Shown piece by piece: positions 1 through 7,825 of a stretch of 15,015 nucleotides of DNA (positions are counted from its first letter, which is position 1; every line of letters begins with the position of its first letter). The stretch covers positions 1-15,015 of the forward strand of contig DBFQ01000098.1 in the NCBI GenBank assembly GCA_002294665.1. Direction: 5' to 3'. The notes under the pieces were generated by a model, which worked only from the letters and a program-made list of their open reading frames with translations, did no database searches and was not told the origin of the DNA. Source of the DNA: Candidatus Aminicenantes bacterium UBA876 (GTDB lineage Bacteria; Acidobacteriota; Aminicenantia; UBA2199). A program made the position numbers and the translations under genes.

Positions 1-13
1 TCCAACTTTATTT

Positions 14-1237
14 TCAATTTCCCGTCATGATCATGAAGGACTTGTCGTGAAAACTTTTGTACAGGGGACGCAGGCGCTCGGTGTTGTAGTATTCAGTCAC
101 ATTGACCAGCTTGCGCCGTGAAGTGACTTCCTCGATGGGCTTATCCCCGTAGCGCCCGTTGCACAACACCACCAGGCGGCCGGAAACACCCCGCAGGATC
201 AGGTCAAGCGCCAGGTTACCGAAACTGATGGGAACGATCGAATCAAGCGAGTCCGGCTCTCCCGCCCGCACCGTGTATCCCAGTTTCTGTGAAATGCAGT
301 TGATGGCCTTTTTTTCTCCGAAGCGCGGAGAAAGGCGCTTCAATTGCCTGGCCACCAGATCGCCGATGCCGCCCAGCTTGGCATGGCCGAACATGTCCCT
401 TTCCGAGTCCTCAAACACCATGTCCTGGCCGTGAAAAGTGGCGCCTTCGGAAACCAGCACAACCGCATAGCGGCTGGGGTTTTTCAAGCGGTCCTCCACC
501 AGCAGGCGGCACAGGTCATCCATGTGAAAAGTATGCTCGGGAATCACGCAGCGGTCGGCAGCTCCGGCCAGGGTCGGCATCAGGGCGGTGAATCCAGCAT
601 ACCTGCCGAATACTTCCATCACCAGGAAACGCTCATGCGATCCTGCGGTGGTGCGCAGACTGTCCGCCAGGGAGATCACCCGCGTGACACAGGTGGAAAA
701 CCCGATGCAATAATCGGTGCCCGGCACATCGTTATCCATGGTTTTGGGGATGCCGATCACCGGGACTCCTTCCTGATGCAGGCGGACCGCGTATCCCAGC
801 GTATCGTCGCCGCCGATGGCAATCAATGTGCCAATGCCCAGGAACTCAATGTTGCGCAGCACCTCGCCTGTCAGGTCGTTGCAACCCTTCCCGTATGCGG
901 CGCGCAGATGTTCGGGCACCATGGGAGCGGGGATGCGGCCGGGCAGGGTCCGGGATGTGTGCAGGAATGTGCCGCCCGTGCGCCCGACACGGCGCACGGT
1001 CTCGGTTGTCAGATCCTGGACGCACTGGGAATTGTCGGCTCCACGGTCGCGGCGGAAATCCGTTAATCCGGACCAGCCACGCTTGATTCCGAGGACGCGG
1101 TAGCCTTCAGCGATGGCGCGGATGGTAACGGCGCGGATGGCCGGGTTCAACCCCGGTACGTCCCCACCCCCGGTCAGAATCGCGATGGTGCCGCGGCTCC
1201 CGACCGACACGTGGGGGTTTCCTGCAGATTCATTCAT
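14..1237 (-). CDS. pfp: 6-phosphofructokinase, PPi-dependent type by active-site residues
   Basis: Phosphorylates fructose-6-phosphate to fructose-1,6-bisphosphate in the cytoplasm. With PPi as donor the step is reversible and serves both glycolysis and gluconeogenesis. The 407-aa product has the PFK nucleotide loop GGGDVPGLNPAIR (23-35), GGDDT (142-146), PKTMDND (164-170, D168 the likely catalytic base) and MEVFGRYAG (207-215). In E. coli PfkA the positions matching D145 and K165 are both Gly. The Asp plus Lys combination is the established mark of PPi-dependent enzymes, so PPi use is a family-based inference. The protein is longer than the 320-aa E. coli enzyme. I chose ATG 1237, which has GGAGG 8 nt upstream, over an in-frame TTG at 1240. 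It lies 59 nt downstream of the superoxide reductase gene on the same strand and may be co-transcribed with it. PFK identity is very sure, the donor less so. Confidence 0.95.
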   Translation of the reverse strand: MNESAGNPHVSVGSRGTIAILTGGGDVPGLNPAIRAVTIRAIAEGYRVLGIKRGWSGLTDFRRDRGADNSQCVQDLTTETVRRVGRTGGTFLHTSRTLPGRIPAPMVPEHLRAAYGKGCNDLTGEVLRNIEFLGIGTLIAIGGDDTLGYAVRLHQEGVPVIGIPKTMDNDVPGTDYCIGFSTCVTRVISLADSLRTTAGSHERFLVMEVFGRYAGFTALMPTLAGAADRCVIPEHTFHMDDLCRLLVEDRLKNPSRYAVVLVSEGATFHGQDMVFEDSERDMFGHAKLGGIGDLVARQLKRLSPRFGEKKAINCISQKLGYTVRAGEPDSLDSIVPISFGNLALDLILRGVSGRLVVLCNGRYGDKPIEEVTSRRKLVNVTEYYNTERLRPLYKSFHDKSFMIMTGN

Positions 1238-1296
1238 CAAAAATCCCTCCGCTTCGGGACGATTTCAGGCGGAATTCGTCGTTCCGATGCCCGGAA

Positions 1297-1683
1297 TTAC
1301 TCCAGTTCCGTCGCGGCCGACCACAATCCATGGATATTGCAATAGGAACTCGCCATGATCGTGCCCGGTTTTTCGCTGCGAAAGCGCAGGGTGAAATGGG
1401 GCTCGGTGTATACCGTGCTTGTATCCGCCCCCTGTGTGGAAGCGCCGTGACTCTCGAAACCGCAACGTCCCAACAGGATGGGAAACTTTTCGTCCCGGGG
1501 CAGAAAATAGACTTCGATCCAGGCGATGTGGTGGGCGGTGGTATTGGGGTGGGCGATCTCGTCGCCCACGCTGACGGTTATTGTCATGGCCTTATCGGCA
1601 CTGAAACGGGGGGCCTGGATAATGGGAGCGTGCTTCTCTTTCTTCCAATCAGCCGTCTGAAACATTTCACTGATCATTTTCAT
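1297..1683 (-). CDS. sor: Superoxide reductase, class II (neelaredoxin type)
   Basis: Reduces superoxide to hydrogen peroxide at a non-haem iron centre without releasing oxygen, a typical defence of anaerobes. The 128-aa protein shows all Fe(His)4Cys ligands by comparison with Pyrococcus SOR: H18 (in EKHAP, with E16 and K17 near the active site), H45 and H51 (in HPNTTAHH), C115 and H118 (in YCNIHG). There is no N-terminal four-Cys desulforedoxin domain, so this is the one-domain class rather than desulfoferrodoxin. Electrons normally come from rubredoxin, which is not encoded in this window. ATG 1683 follows an AGGAGAGGAG stretch with 7 nt spacing. It is the first gene of a likely two-gene unit with the PFK and is divergent from the sucrose operon. 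Confidence 0.95.
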   Translation of the reverse strand: MKMISEMFQTADWKKEKHAPIIQAPRFSADKAMTITVSVGDEIAHPNTTAHHIAWIEVYFLPRDEKFPILLGRCGFESHGASTQGADTSTVYTEPHFTLRFRSEKPGTIMASSYCNIHGLWSAATELE

Positions 1684-1747
1684 GGCTTTACTCCTCTCCT
1701 GGCGTCCCGGACCCGCGCGTCAACGGCAATGGGGCCGGAACATCGAT

Positions 1748-1776
1748 TTCATAATCAGTTTATCATCCCGTGCAAA
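1748..1776 (-). promoter_or_regulatory. Candidate promoter for superoxide reductase/PFK
   Basis: On the minus strand TTTGCA (1776-1771) and TATGAA (1753-1748) are 17 bp apart and each matches 4 of 6 consensus bases. The transcript would start about 57 nt before the SOR start codon. An overlapping alternative, TTGCAT-17-TAAACT, lies just upstream, so the exact choice is uncertain. Confidence 0.3.
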
Positions 1777-1818
1777 CAAATGCAACGCACGCCGGGGTGA
1801 CGCGGAACCACCACGCGT

Positions 1819-1847
1819 TTTTCAAGTTTTTTATTTTCTGTTATAAT
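1819..1847 (+). promoter_or_regulatory. Sigma70-type promoter of the RRM/sucrose operon
   Basis: TTTTCA (1819-1824) and a perfect TATAAT (1842-1847) are separated by 17 bp, inside an AT-rich island that stands out from the GC-rich surroundings. A start near 1854 would give an untranslated leader of about 159 nt before the RRM gene. This is the best-matching promoter in the window, and no other clear one precedes the four-gene operon. Confidence 0.65.
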
Positions 1848-1853
1848 GACGGA

Positions 1854-2012
1854 TAATATGCACGGCGTGAGAGAGATAACGTTCTTTTGATGATTGCGGC
1901 GCCCTTCCGGATACCCGGAACGCCGATTCTGCGAAACCTGCTCCAGCGCCAAGTCCGGAAGGAACCCGCCTCATGTCGGCGAACCGGGTCGTCACGTCAC
2001 AGGAGGTGAAAA
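1854..2012 (+). promoter_or_regulatory. Structured 5' leader with two alternative folds
   Basis: This 159-nt non-coding stretch makes up most of the gap between SOR and the RRM gene. One hairpin has an outer stem CGGCG (1897-1901)/CGCCG (1921-1925), a CCC bulge, an inner stem TTCCGG (1905-1910)/CCGGAA (1915-1920) and an ATAC loop. A second pairing, CCTTCCGGA (1903-1911) with TCCGGAAGG (1954-1962), is a perfect 9-bp match that uses the same 5' bases, so the two folds exclude each other. ACCCG (1964-1968) can also pair with CGGGT just upstream of the strong AGGAGGTGA site (2001-2009). The pairings are read from sequence. A regulatory role is inferred, and the fold matches no riboswitch class I know. 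Confidence 0.4.
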
Positions 2013-2300
2013 ATGAGCCAACGGACATTGTTTGTTTTCAACATACCCCAGGACCTGCCCGAACGTGAACTGCATGAGCAGTTTTCCTATTTCGGCAAAG
2101 TTCGACATATCCGTCTGATGCGAGAAAAAGGATATGGTTTCGTGGAAATGGGGCGCCCCGACGAAGCCGCCACGGCACTCAAAGGAGTCAACGGCATCGT
2201 CCTGCGCGGGAGCGCCATCAAGGTCGAGCCCGCCCGTTCCCGCCGCAAGCACCGTCGTCCTCATTCCCCCGACCATGACAATGCCCACTCAAGCGCGTAA
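2013..2300 (+). CDS. RRM-domain RNA-binding protein
   Basis: Small single-domain RNA-binding protein of 95 aa, similar in layout to the bacterial/cyanobacterial Rbp family. RNP2 is LFVFNI (6-11) and RNP1 is KGYGFVEM (39-46), which fits the consensus with aromatic residues at the RNA-stacking positions. The RRM fold covers about residues 5-73, followed by a basic, His- and Ser-rich tail (74-95) containing RSRRKHRR. ATG 2013 has a near-ideal AGGAGGTGA Shine-Dalgarno at 2001-2009. It is the first gene of a tight operon with the fructokinase, SPS and sucrose synthase, and its stop lies 4 nt before the next likely start. Cyanobacterial Rbp genes are often cold-induced. Whether that holds here, and whether it acts on its own operon mRNA, is inference. 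Confidence 0.93.
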   Translation: MSQRTLFVFNIPQDLPERELHEQFSYFGKVRHIRLMREKGYGFVEMGRPDEAATALKGVNGIVLRGSAIKVEPARSRRKHRRPHSPDHDNAHSSA

Positions 2301-2304
2301 CCGC

Positions 2305-3213
2305 ATGCTTGCCGTGGGGGAAGTCTTGTTTGACTGCTTTCCCGGTGGGAAACGCCTTGGGGGCGCTCCCTGCAATTTCTCCATTCATGCGCGGGGACTG
2401 GGCGCCAAGGTAGACTTCCTGACGCGGGTGGGAGATGACGCGAATGGGAAGATGATCCGCGAGAAACTTGCCGGATTGGGCTTCAACCTCGACCTGATTC
2501 AAATCGACGGTGATTGGCCCACCGGAGTTGTTCATGTCACTTTTAACGACTGCGGTAACCCTGAATATGAAATCGTCCCCGCCGCCTGGGACCACATCGA
2601 ACTGGACGCGGAGTCAGCCTCCCGCCTAAGTGATGATCCCCCACACCTTTTTTATTTCGGTACGCTGGCGCAGCGCACTCCAGCCGGCGCCAGCCTGATC
2701 GAACGGGTGGCTGAACGTCTGGCCGGCAAATGCACTTTTCTGTGCGACCTGAACCTGCGCCGGGGCCATGTGGTCAAGTCCCGGGTATTTCGTTCCCTGG
2801 AGTTGTGCGATGCGTTAAAACTGAATGAAGAAGAACTCGCTTACCTGGCCGCCGAACTGGGATCGACCGGAACCCGGGAACAGGTCATGGAAGAACTTCA
2901 AAGGCGTTTTTCGATTTCCGTCATCGCAGTGACGCGGGGAAAGCTCGGCAGCATCCTTTTGTCGGAATCCGGGTTCACCCGCTCCGCGGGAGTAAAGGTG
3001 GCCGACCCGGTCAATACCGTGGGCGCGGGCGATGCATTTACCGCCGCGCTGGCTGTGGGGATGCTGAATGATGATCCACCCGGCCAGATACTGCTCCGGG
3101 CCGGAGGATTGGCGGCGGAGGTGTGCCGGCTTCCCGGAGCCGTTCCGGAAAACCCGGGGTTTTTCACCGCCTTTCTTTCCAGACCGGCCAAAGGAGAAAC
3201 CCATGGCCAGTAA
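2305..3213 (+). CDS. PfkB-family sugar kinase, probable fructokinase
   Basis: Likely phosphorylates fructose released by sucrose synthase to fructose-6-phosphate. The 302-aa protein begins with the fructokinase-like pattern AVGEVLFDCFP and has LGGAPCNFSIHARGLG (18-33, sugar-binding PfkB signature 1), KLNEEE (172-177) and NTVGAGDAF (237-245, signature 2, with D243 the catalytic base). GGAPxNxA-like spacing and the sucrose-gene context favour fructokinase over ribokinase or adenosine kinase. ATG 2305 fits the family N-terminus but has no clear Shine-Dalgarno, so translation is probably coupled to the RRM gene. In-frame ATGs at 2275 and 2281 would overlap that gene and are possible alternatives. 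Its last 11 nt overlap the SPS start. The family is sure and the substrate is inferred. Confidence 0.9.
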   Translation: MLAVGEVLFDCFPGGKRLGGAPCNFSIHARGLGAKVDFLTRVGDDANGKMIREKLAGLGFNLDLIQIDGDWPTGVVHVTFNDCGNPEYEIVPAAWDHIELDAESASRLSDDPPHLFYFGTLAQRTPAGASLIERVAERLAGKCTFLCDLNLRRGHVVKSRVFRSLELCDALKLNEEELAYLAAELGSTGTREQVMEELQRRFSISVIAVTRGKLGSILLSESGFTRSAGVKVADPVNTVGAGDAFTAALAVGMLNDDPPGQILLRAGGLAAEVCRLPGAVPENPGFFTAFLSRPAKGETHGQ

Positions 3214-5392
3214 ACCGCTCTATATTCAGATGTTCAGTATTCACGGCCTGATCCGCGGCAACAACCTGGAACTGGGCCGGGACGCAGACACCGGCGGGCA
3301 GACCTTATACGTGGTTGAGTTGGCCAAAAATCTCAGCCGGCTTGCCGGTGTCCGCCGCGTCGACCTGTTCACCCGCCTGATCTCGGATCCGCGCGTATCC
3401 GAGGATTACGCGCAGGAAATCGAGGAATTAAACGAAAAATGCCACATTGTGCGCATGCGTTGCGGCGGCCTCAAGTACATCCGCAAAGAACGCCTGTGGA
3501 CGCATTTGGATGAGTTCGTCAACCGCACCATCACCTTTATCAAGCGTCAGGGTGAAGTTCCCGACCTTTTCCACGGTCATTACGCCGATGCCGGGTATGT
3601 ATCCCGACGCCTGGCCCGCTATTTCGGCGTGCCTTTCATCTTTACCGGCCATTCCCTGGGCCGATCCAAACAGGCGCGCCTGCTTGAAAACGGGATCAAG
3701 CCGGAGGAGATCGAGCGGCGGTTCAACATGCGCCGGCGCATCGCGGCCGAGGAAGATGTGCTCAAGCACGTCGACCTGGTAGTGGCCAGCACCAGCCAGG
3801 AAGTCAAAACCCAGTACGGCCAGTACGAAAACAAAGACGACCCGGCGTACGCGGTGATCCCCCCCGGCATCGACCTGGATAAATTTCACCCGTACTACAT
3901 GGATAACCAGCCCGAACACCCGCAACATGACGCGCAGATCTTCGCCCAGGCCTATCTGCAGGAGGAGTTGCACCGCTTCCTCATCCATCCCGACCGCCCC
4001 CTGGTGCTGACGTTGTGCCGTCCTGAAAAGCGCAAGAACATTTCCGGACTGATCCGGGCCTACGGCGAAGACGCGGACCTGCAGGCAATGGCGAACCTGG
4101 CGATTTTCGCCGGAATCCGCAAAGACATCGAAGCCAAAGAAGAAAACGAACGCGAAGTTCTCACTGAGATGCTCCTGCTCATGGACCGCTACGACCTGTA
4201 CGGGCGCATGGCCATTCCCAAGCGGCATGACTCCGAATACGAGGTCCCGGCTCTGTACCGCATCGCGGCTGAAAAACGTGGCGTATTCGTGAACGTGGCG
4301 CTGACTGAACCTTTCGGTCTGACCCTGATCGAGGCATCGGCCAGCGGAGTGCCGCTGGTGGCGACCCGCGACGGCGGTCCCCACGATATCATTGCCAATC
4401 TGAAGAACGGTATCCTGGTAGATCCCAACAGCAGCGGGGAAATTTCGGCCGCGATCCGGAAAATTCTTACCCACTCCGAAGAGTGGAAGCGCATGTCCCG
4501 CAACGGCATCGTCAACGTCCGGCAGTACTATACCTGGGACGCCCATGTCCAGTTTTACTCCAAACGCATCCGTGACCTGATCAAGTCCGGCGGAAAAGCC
4601 GCCGCAAGCCGCCGGCCGGCGATCGGGCGCCGCCTGGCCGCCCTGCGGTATTTTTTAATCTGCGACATCGACGACACGCTCACGGGCGGCCCGAAACGCG
4701 ATTTGGAAAAGTTGGTCGAGGATATCAAGCAAAACCGGGACAACGTGGGTTTCGGCGTGGCTACGGGCCGCGACCTGCAATCCGCTTTGGACCACTTGAA
4801 AGCCAACCGCATTCCCATGCCCGATGTATTGATCGCCGCGGTGGGCACGGAGATCTACTATGGAGAGGACCTGCTGGTCGACAGCAGCTGGAACACGCGG
4901 CTGAGTCACCACTGGAAGCCGGAAAAAATCCGCGCACTGCTGGCGGATCTCGATTTTCTGACTCCCCAACCCGAGGAGGCCATGCAAACTTTCAAAATCA
5001 GTTATTTCATGCGGCCGGGCAAAGACCGCCTGGCTCGGATACACAAGCTGCTATCCGATCACAAACTGCGTTATTCTCTGGTATACTCGTCGGAACGGGA
5101 CCTGGACATCCTGCCTTTCCGCGCGTCCAAGGGCAAGGCGGTACGACATTTCTCGCGCAAATGGGACATTCCACCCGGCCATATCCTGGCCTGCGGAGAC
5201 AGCGGCAACGACGCCGGGATGCTGCGCGGAGAATGCGCCGCAGTAGTCGTGGCCAACCACAAACCGGAATTGGAGCCCCTGCGGGAGAGCCACCGGGTAT
5301 ACTTCGCCCGCTCGCCCTACGCAGCCGGAATCCGTGAGGGAATCGCCTATTTCCAGTGGTGGAAGCGTGCCGGCGGAGAAGGTGCGTCGTGA
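3203..5392 (+). CDS. sps: Sucrose-phosphate synthase fused to sucrose-phosphate phosphatase
   Basis: Makes sucrose-6-phosphate from NDP-glucose and fructose-6-phosphate, then probably removes the phosphate to give sucrose. The 729-aa protein starts with a GT-B, GT4-type synthase: DTGGQ (29-33), HSLGRSK (150-156, an SPS hallmark), phosphate-binding R273 and K278 in RPEKRKN, and the E-x7-E pair E369/E377 in EPFGLTLIE. From about residue 480 comes a HAD phosphatase domain with DIDDT (488-492, nucleophile D488 and acid/base D490), an ATGR motif, the Lys motif SKGK and GDSGND (665-670). All four HAD motifs are intact, unlike the degenerate SPP-like domain of plant SPS. ATG 3203 follows AAGGAG. The gene overlaps the fructokinase by 11 nt and sucrose synthase by 4 nt. 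No separate spp gene is present. Confidence 0.95.
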   Translation: MASKPLYIQMFSIHGLIRGNNLELGRDADTGGQTLYVVELAKNLSRLAGVRRVDLFTRLISDPRVSEDYAQEIEELNEKCHIVRMRCGGLKYIRKERLWTHLDEFVNRTITFIKRQGEVPDLFHGHYADAGYVSRRLARYFGVPFIFTGHSLGRSKQARLLENGIKPEEIERRFNMRRRIAAEEDVLKHVDLVVASTSQEVKTQYGQYENKDDPAYAVIPPGIDLDKFHPYYMDNQPEHPQHDAQIFAQAYLQEELHRFLIHPDRPLVLTLCRPEKRKNISGLIRAYGEDADLQAMANLAIFAGIRKDIEAKEENEREVLTEMLLLMDRYDLYGRMAIPKRHDSEYEVPALYRIAAEKRGVFVNVALTEPFGLTLIEASASGVPLVATRDGGPHDIIANLKNGILVDPNSSGEISAAIRKILTHSEEWKRMSRNGIVNVRQYYTWDAHVQFYSKRIRDLIKSGGKAAASRRPAIGRRLAALRYFLICDIDDTLTGGPKRDLEKLVEDIKQNRDNVGFGVATGRDLQSALDHLKANRIPMPDVLIAAVGTEIYYGEDLLVDSSWNTRLSHHWKPEKIRALLADLDFLTPQPEEAMQTFKISYFMRPGKDRLARIHKLLSDHKLRYSLVYSSERDLDILPFRASKGKAVRHFSRKWDIPPGHILACGDSGNDAGMLRGECAAVVVANHKPELEPLRESHRVYFARSPYAAGIREGIAYFQWWKRAGGEGAS

Positions 5393-7809
5393 GCAACGTG
5401 ATATCCCGCCTGATCCCCAACCGCGAGCAGAAAGAATTCCGCGAGTTCATGTCCGGGCTCATGGATGCAGAACCGGTCCTGTTCCACCAGAACGATATCC
5501 TGCTGCGATACTTTCACTTCTGCGATGAAACCCGTTGCGAACGGGCAAAACGCCGTGAATCGCCGCTTTTCATTTTCCTTTCCAATATCCAGGAATTGTT
5601 CCTGCTGGGTGAATACCTCTATATCATGCACCGCCCGGAGACGGCTCACTTTCATTATTACCGGGTTGATTCCAATGCCAGTTATATGGAAGCGATCGAC
5701 GTGGGCGATTACCTGCAACACAAAGACCGCTTCGCCGGCTATATCCCCCACCCCAACCCGTTGCGCATCGATTTTCTGCCGTTTTACGACTTCGCTCCCA
5801 GGGTACGGCATTTTCGCAACATCGGCAACGGCATCCTGTTCCTGAATCGCTACCTTTCCAGCCGCATGTTTCAGAATCCGGACGAGTGGAACCTGAAGTT
5901 GTTTGAGTTTCTCAAACTCCACCAATACGACGGCCAACAACTTCTGGTCAACGGCAATTCAGTGCCGGATGTCACTACCCTGATGCGGCGGTTGCGCCAT
6001 ACCACGGAGTGGTTGCGCCAACGCAAGCCGGAGACCCCGATTCAGCAGGTCGAACAACGCCTGCGGCGCAGCGGGCTGGAGCCGGGATGGGGAGACACCA
6101 CGGAGCGCGCCGCGGAAAACATGCAATGCCTGATCGACCTGTTTGACGCGCCGGATGATTCCCTGCTGGAACGCTTCATTTCACGGGTTCCCATGCCCAT
6201 CATCTCCCGCATCGCAATCATTTCACCGCATGGCTGGTTCGGTCAGAACAACGTGCTGGGAAGGCCGGATACCGGCGGCCAGGTGATTTATATCCTGGAC
6301 CAGGTACGCGCGCTGGAAGAGCACCTGCGTGAGCGCCTCGCCAGCAGCGGGTTGCGGGTCACACCCCGGATCGTGGTATTGACGCGCCTGATTCCCGATG
6401 CCGGCGACAGCGGGTGCGATGTCAAGCGCGAGCCGATCTATCGGACCGAAGACAGTTGGATCCTGCGGGTTCCATTTCACGATGAACACATGAACATCCT
6501 GCCCCACTGGGTATCCCGGTTCGAAGTCTGGCCCTACCTGGAGCGGTTTGCCGAGACCGCGGCCGTGGAACTGGCCGCGGAATTCGGAAGCCGCCCGGAC
6601 CTGGTAATCGGTAATTATTCCGACGGCAACCTGGTTTCCACCCTGCTGGCCGATCATTTCAACGTGATCCAGTGCACGATTTCACACGCCCTGGAAAAAA
6701 CCAAATACCCCGACGCGGACCTGAAATGGCATGAATACGAAAAAGACTACCATTTTTCCAGTCAATTCATGGCCGACATACTGAGCATGAACAAGTCGGA
6801 CTTCATCATCACCAGCACCCGTGAAGAGATCGTGGGTTCGGACTCGCACATGGGTCAATACGAATCCTACCTGAATTTCACCATGCCGGGATTCATTCAG
6901 GTGCTTTCGGGACTCGATCTGTTCAGCCCGAAGTTCAACGTGATCCCTCCGGGGGTGAGTTTCGAACTCTATTTCCCCTACTCTGAAGCGGATAAGCGGG
7001 TCGCAAGACAGACCGCGCGCGTGGAGGATCGCCTGTTTCACGCGCGGGACATTGATATTTTCGGAACATTGAACGAACCGCTGAAACCTCCCATCTTCAC
7101 CATGGCTCGATTCGACCGCGTGAAAAACATAACCGGGCTGATCGATGCATTCGGCCGCAGCCCCTATCTGCGCGAACAATGCAACCTGGTCTTTTCCGCC
7201 GGCGCCATCGATCCCGGCCACTCAAAAGACCGTGAGGAGCAGACCGAGATCCTGCGTGCGCATGAATTGATTCAGCGTCATGGGCTGGAGGGAAGCGTCC
7301 GCTGGCTGCCGAGTATACCCAAATCGGATACCGGCGAGGTATACCGCGTCATCGCGGATCGACGCGGAATCTTTGTACAACCGGCGCTCTTTGAAGCCTT
7401 TGGACTCACCATCCTCGAAGCCATGGTCAGCGGGCTTCCCACGTTCGGTCCCAAGTTCGGCGGCCCGTCGGAAATCATCGATCATGGTCGCAACGGCTAC
7501 CTGCTCAATACCGGAGATCCGGCGCTGATCGCATCTTCTCTGGAACATTTTTTTCACGACCTCAAGAAGGACGCTGAATTGTGGCAGCGGGTATCAGTCG
7601 CGGGTATTCGCCGCGTCCATGAAGACTTCAACTGGGCGACTTACAGTGAGCGCCTGCTCAAGCTGGCCAAGATCTACGGTTTCTGGCGTTTCGCGGAATC
7701 GGTTGAAGGCAAGCGCAAAATGAACCGCTACAGCGATTTCATTTACCACTTCCTCTTGCGCTTAAGGACTTCACCCCCAAGCCGGGAGCCGGATATCAAA
7801 CAGCGATAG
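5389..7809 (+). CDS. sus: Sucrose synthase
   Basis: Reversibly converts sucrose plus NDP to NDP-glucose plus fructose (GT4, GT-B fold). At 806 aa it is full length for the family, with the N-terminal regulatory-type region (about 1-270) before the catalytic part. Motifs are LGRPDTGGQVIYILDQVRAL with DTGGQ at 294-298, HALEKTKYPD from H433, MGQYESY, R574 and K579 in ARFDRVKN, and E669/E677 in EAFGLTILE. The plant Gln/Asn pair that contacts uracil appears as I643 and T648, which hints at ADP use as in several bacterial enzymes. I chose GTG 5389: it overlaps the SPS stop as GTGA and has GGAG upstream. An in-frame ATG at 5356 would put 11 unrelated Arg-rich residues in front. It is the last gene of the operon and ends 16 nt from the convergent acyl-CoA synthetase. 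Confidence 0.96.
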   Translation: MSNVISRLIPNREQKEFREFMSGLMDAEPVLFHQNDILLRYFHFCDETRCERAKRRESPLFIFLSNIQELFLLGEYLYIMHRPETAHFHYYRVDSNASYMEAIDVGDYLQHKDRFAGYIPHPNPLRIDFLPFYDFAPRVRHFRNIGNGILFLNRYLSSRMFQNPDEWNLKLFEFLKLHQYDGQQLLVNGNSVPDVTTLMRRLRHTTEWLRQRKPETPIQQVEQRLRRSGLEPGWGDTTERAAENMQCLIDLFDAPDDSLLERFISRVPMPIISRIAIISPHGWFGQNNVLGRPDTGGQVIYILDQVRALEEHLRERLASSGLRVTPRIVVLTRLIPDAGDSGCDVKREPIYRTEDSWILRVPFHDEHMNILPHWVSRFEVWPYLERFAETAAVELAAEFGSRPDLVIGNYSDGNLVSTLLADHFNVIQCTISHALEKTKYPDADLKWHEYEKDYHFSSQFMADILSMNKSDFIITSTREEIVGSDSHMGQYESYLNFTMPGFIQVLSGLDLFSPKFNVIPPGVSFELYFPYSEADKRVARQTARVEDRLFHARDIDIFGTLNEPLKPPIFTMARFDRVKNITGLIDAFGRSPYLREQCNLVFSAGAIDPGHSKDREEQTEILRAHELIQRHGLEGSVRWLPSIPKSDTGEVYRVIADRRGIFVQPALFEAFGLTILEAMVSGLPTFGPKFGGPSEIIDHGRNGYLLNTGDPALIASSLEHFFHDLKKDAELWQRVSVAGIRRVHEDFNWATYSERLLKLAKIYGFWRFAESVEGKRKMNRYSDFIYHFLLRLRTSPPSREPDIKQR

Positions 7810-7825
7810 ACGGTCTTCCCGGGCG

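Noticed and set aside
344..1066. 240-codon open frame on the plus strand
   Set aside because: Lies wholly antisense to the phosphofructokinase, shows no recognisable domain, and is expected in GC-rich coding DNA.
1755..1952. 65-codon minus-strand frame in the SOR/RRM gap
   Set aside because: It crosses the plus-strand promoter and leader, has no good ribosome site and no recognisable fold.
3428..4546. 372-codon open frame on the minus strand
   Set aside because: Antisense to the SPS catalytic domain, whose motifs are intact. Its composition is Val/Gly/His/Phe-rich without motifs.
5356..5388. Upstream ATG for sucrose synthase
   Set aside because: It adds Arg-rich residues unlike the family and overlaps SPS further. 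GTG 5389 has a ribosome site and the common 4-nt GTGA overlap.
7810..7825. Possible shared terminator between sucrose synthase and acyl-CoA synthetase
   Set aside because: The 16-nt gap has only a weak GACGG/CCGTC pair reaching into the coding region and no T-tract.
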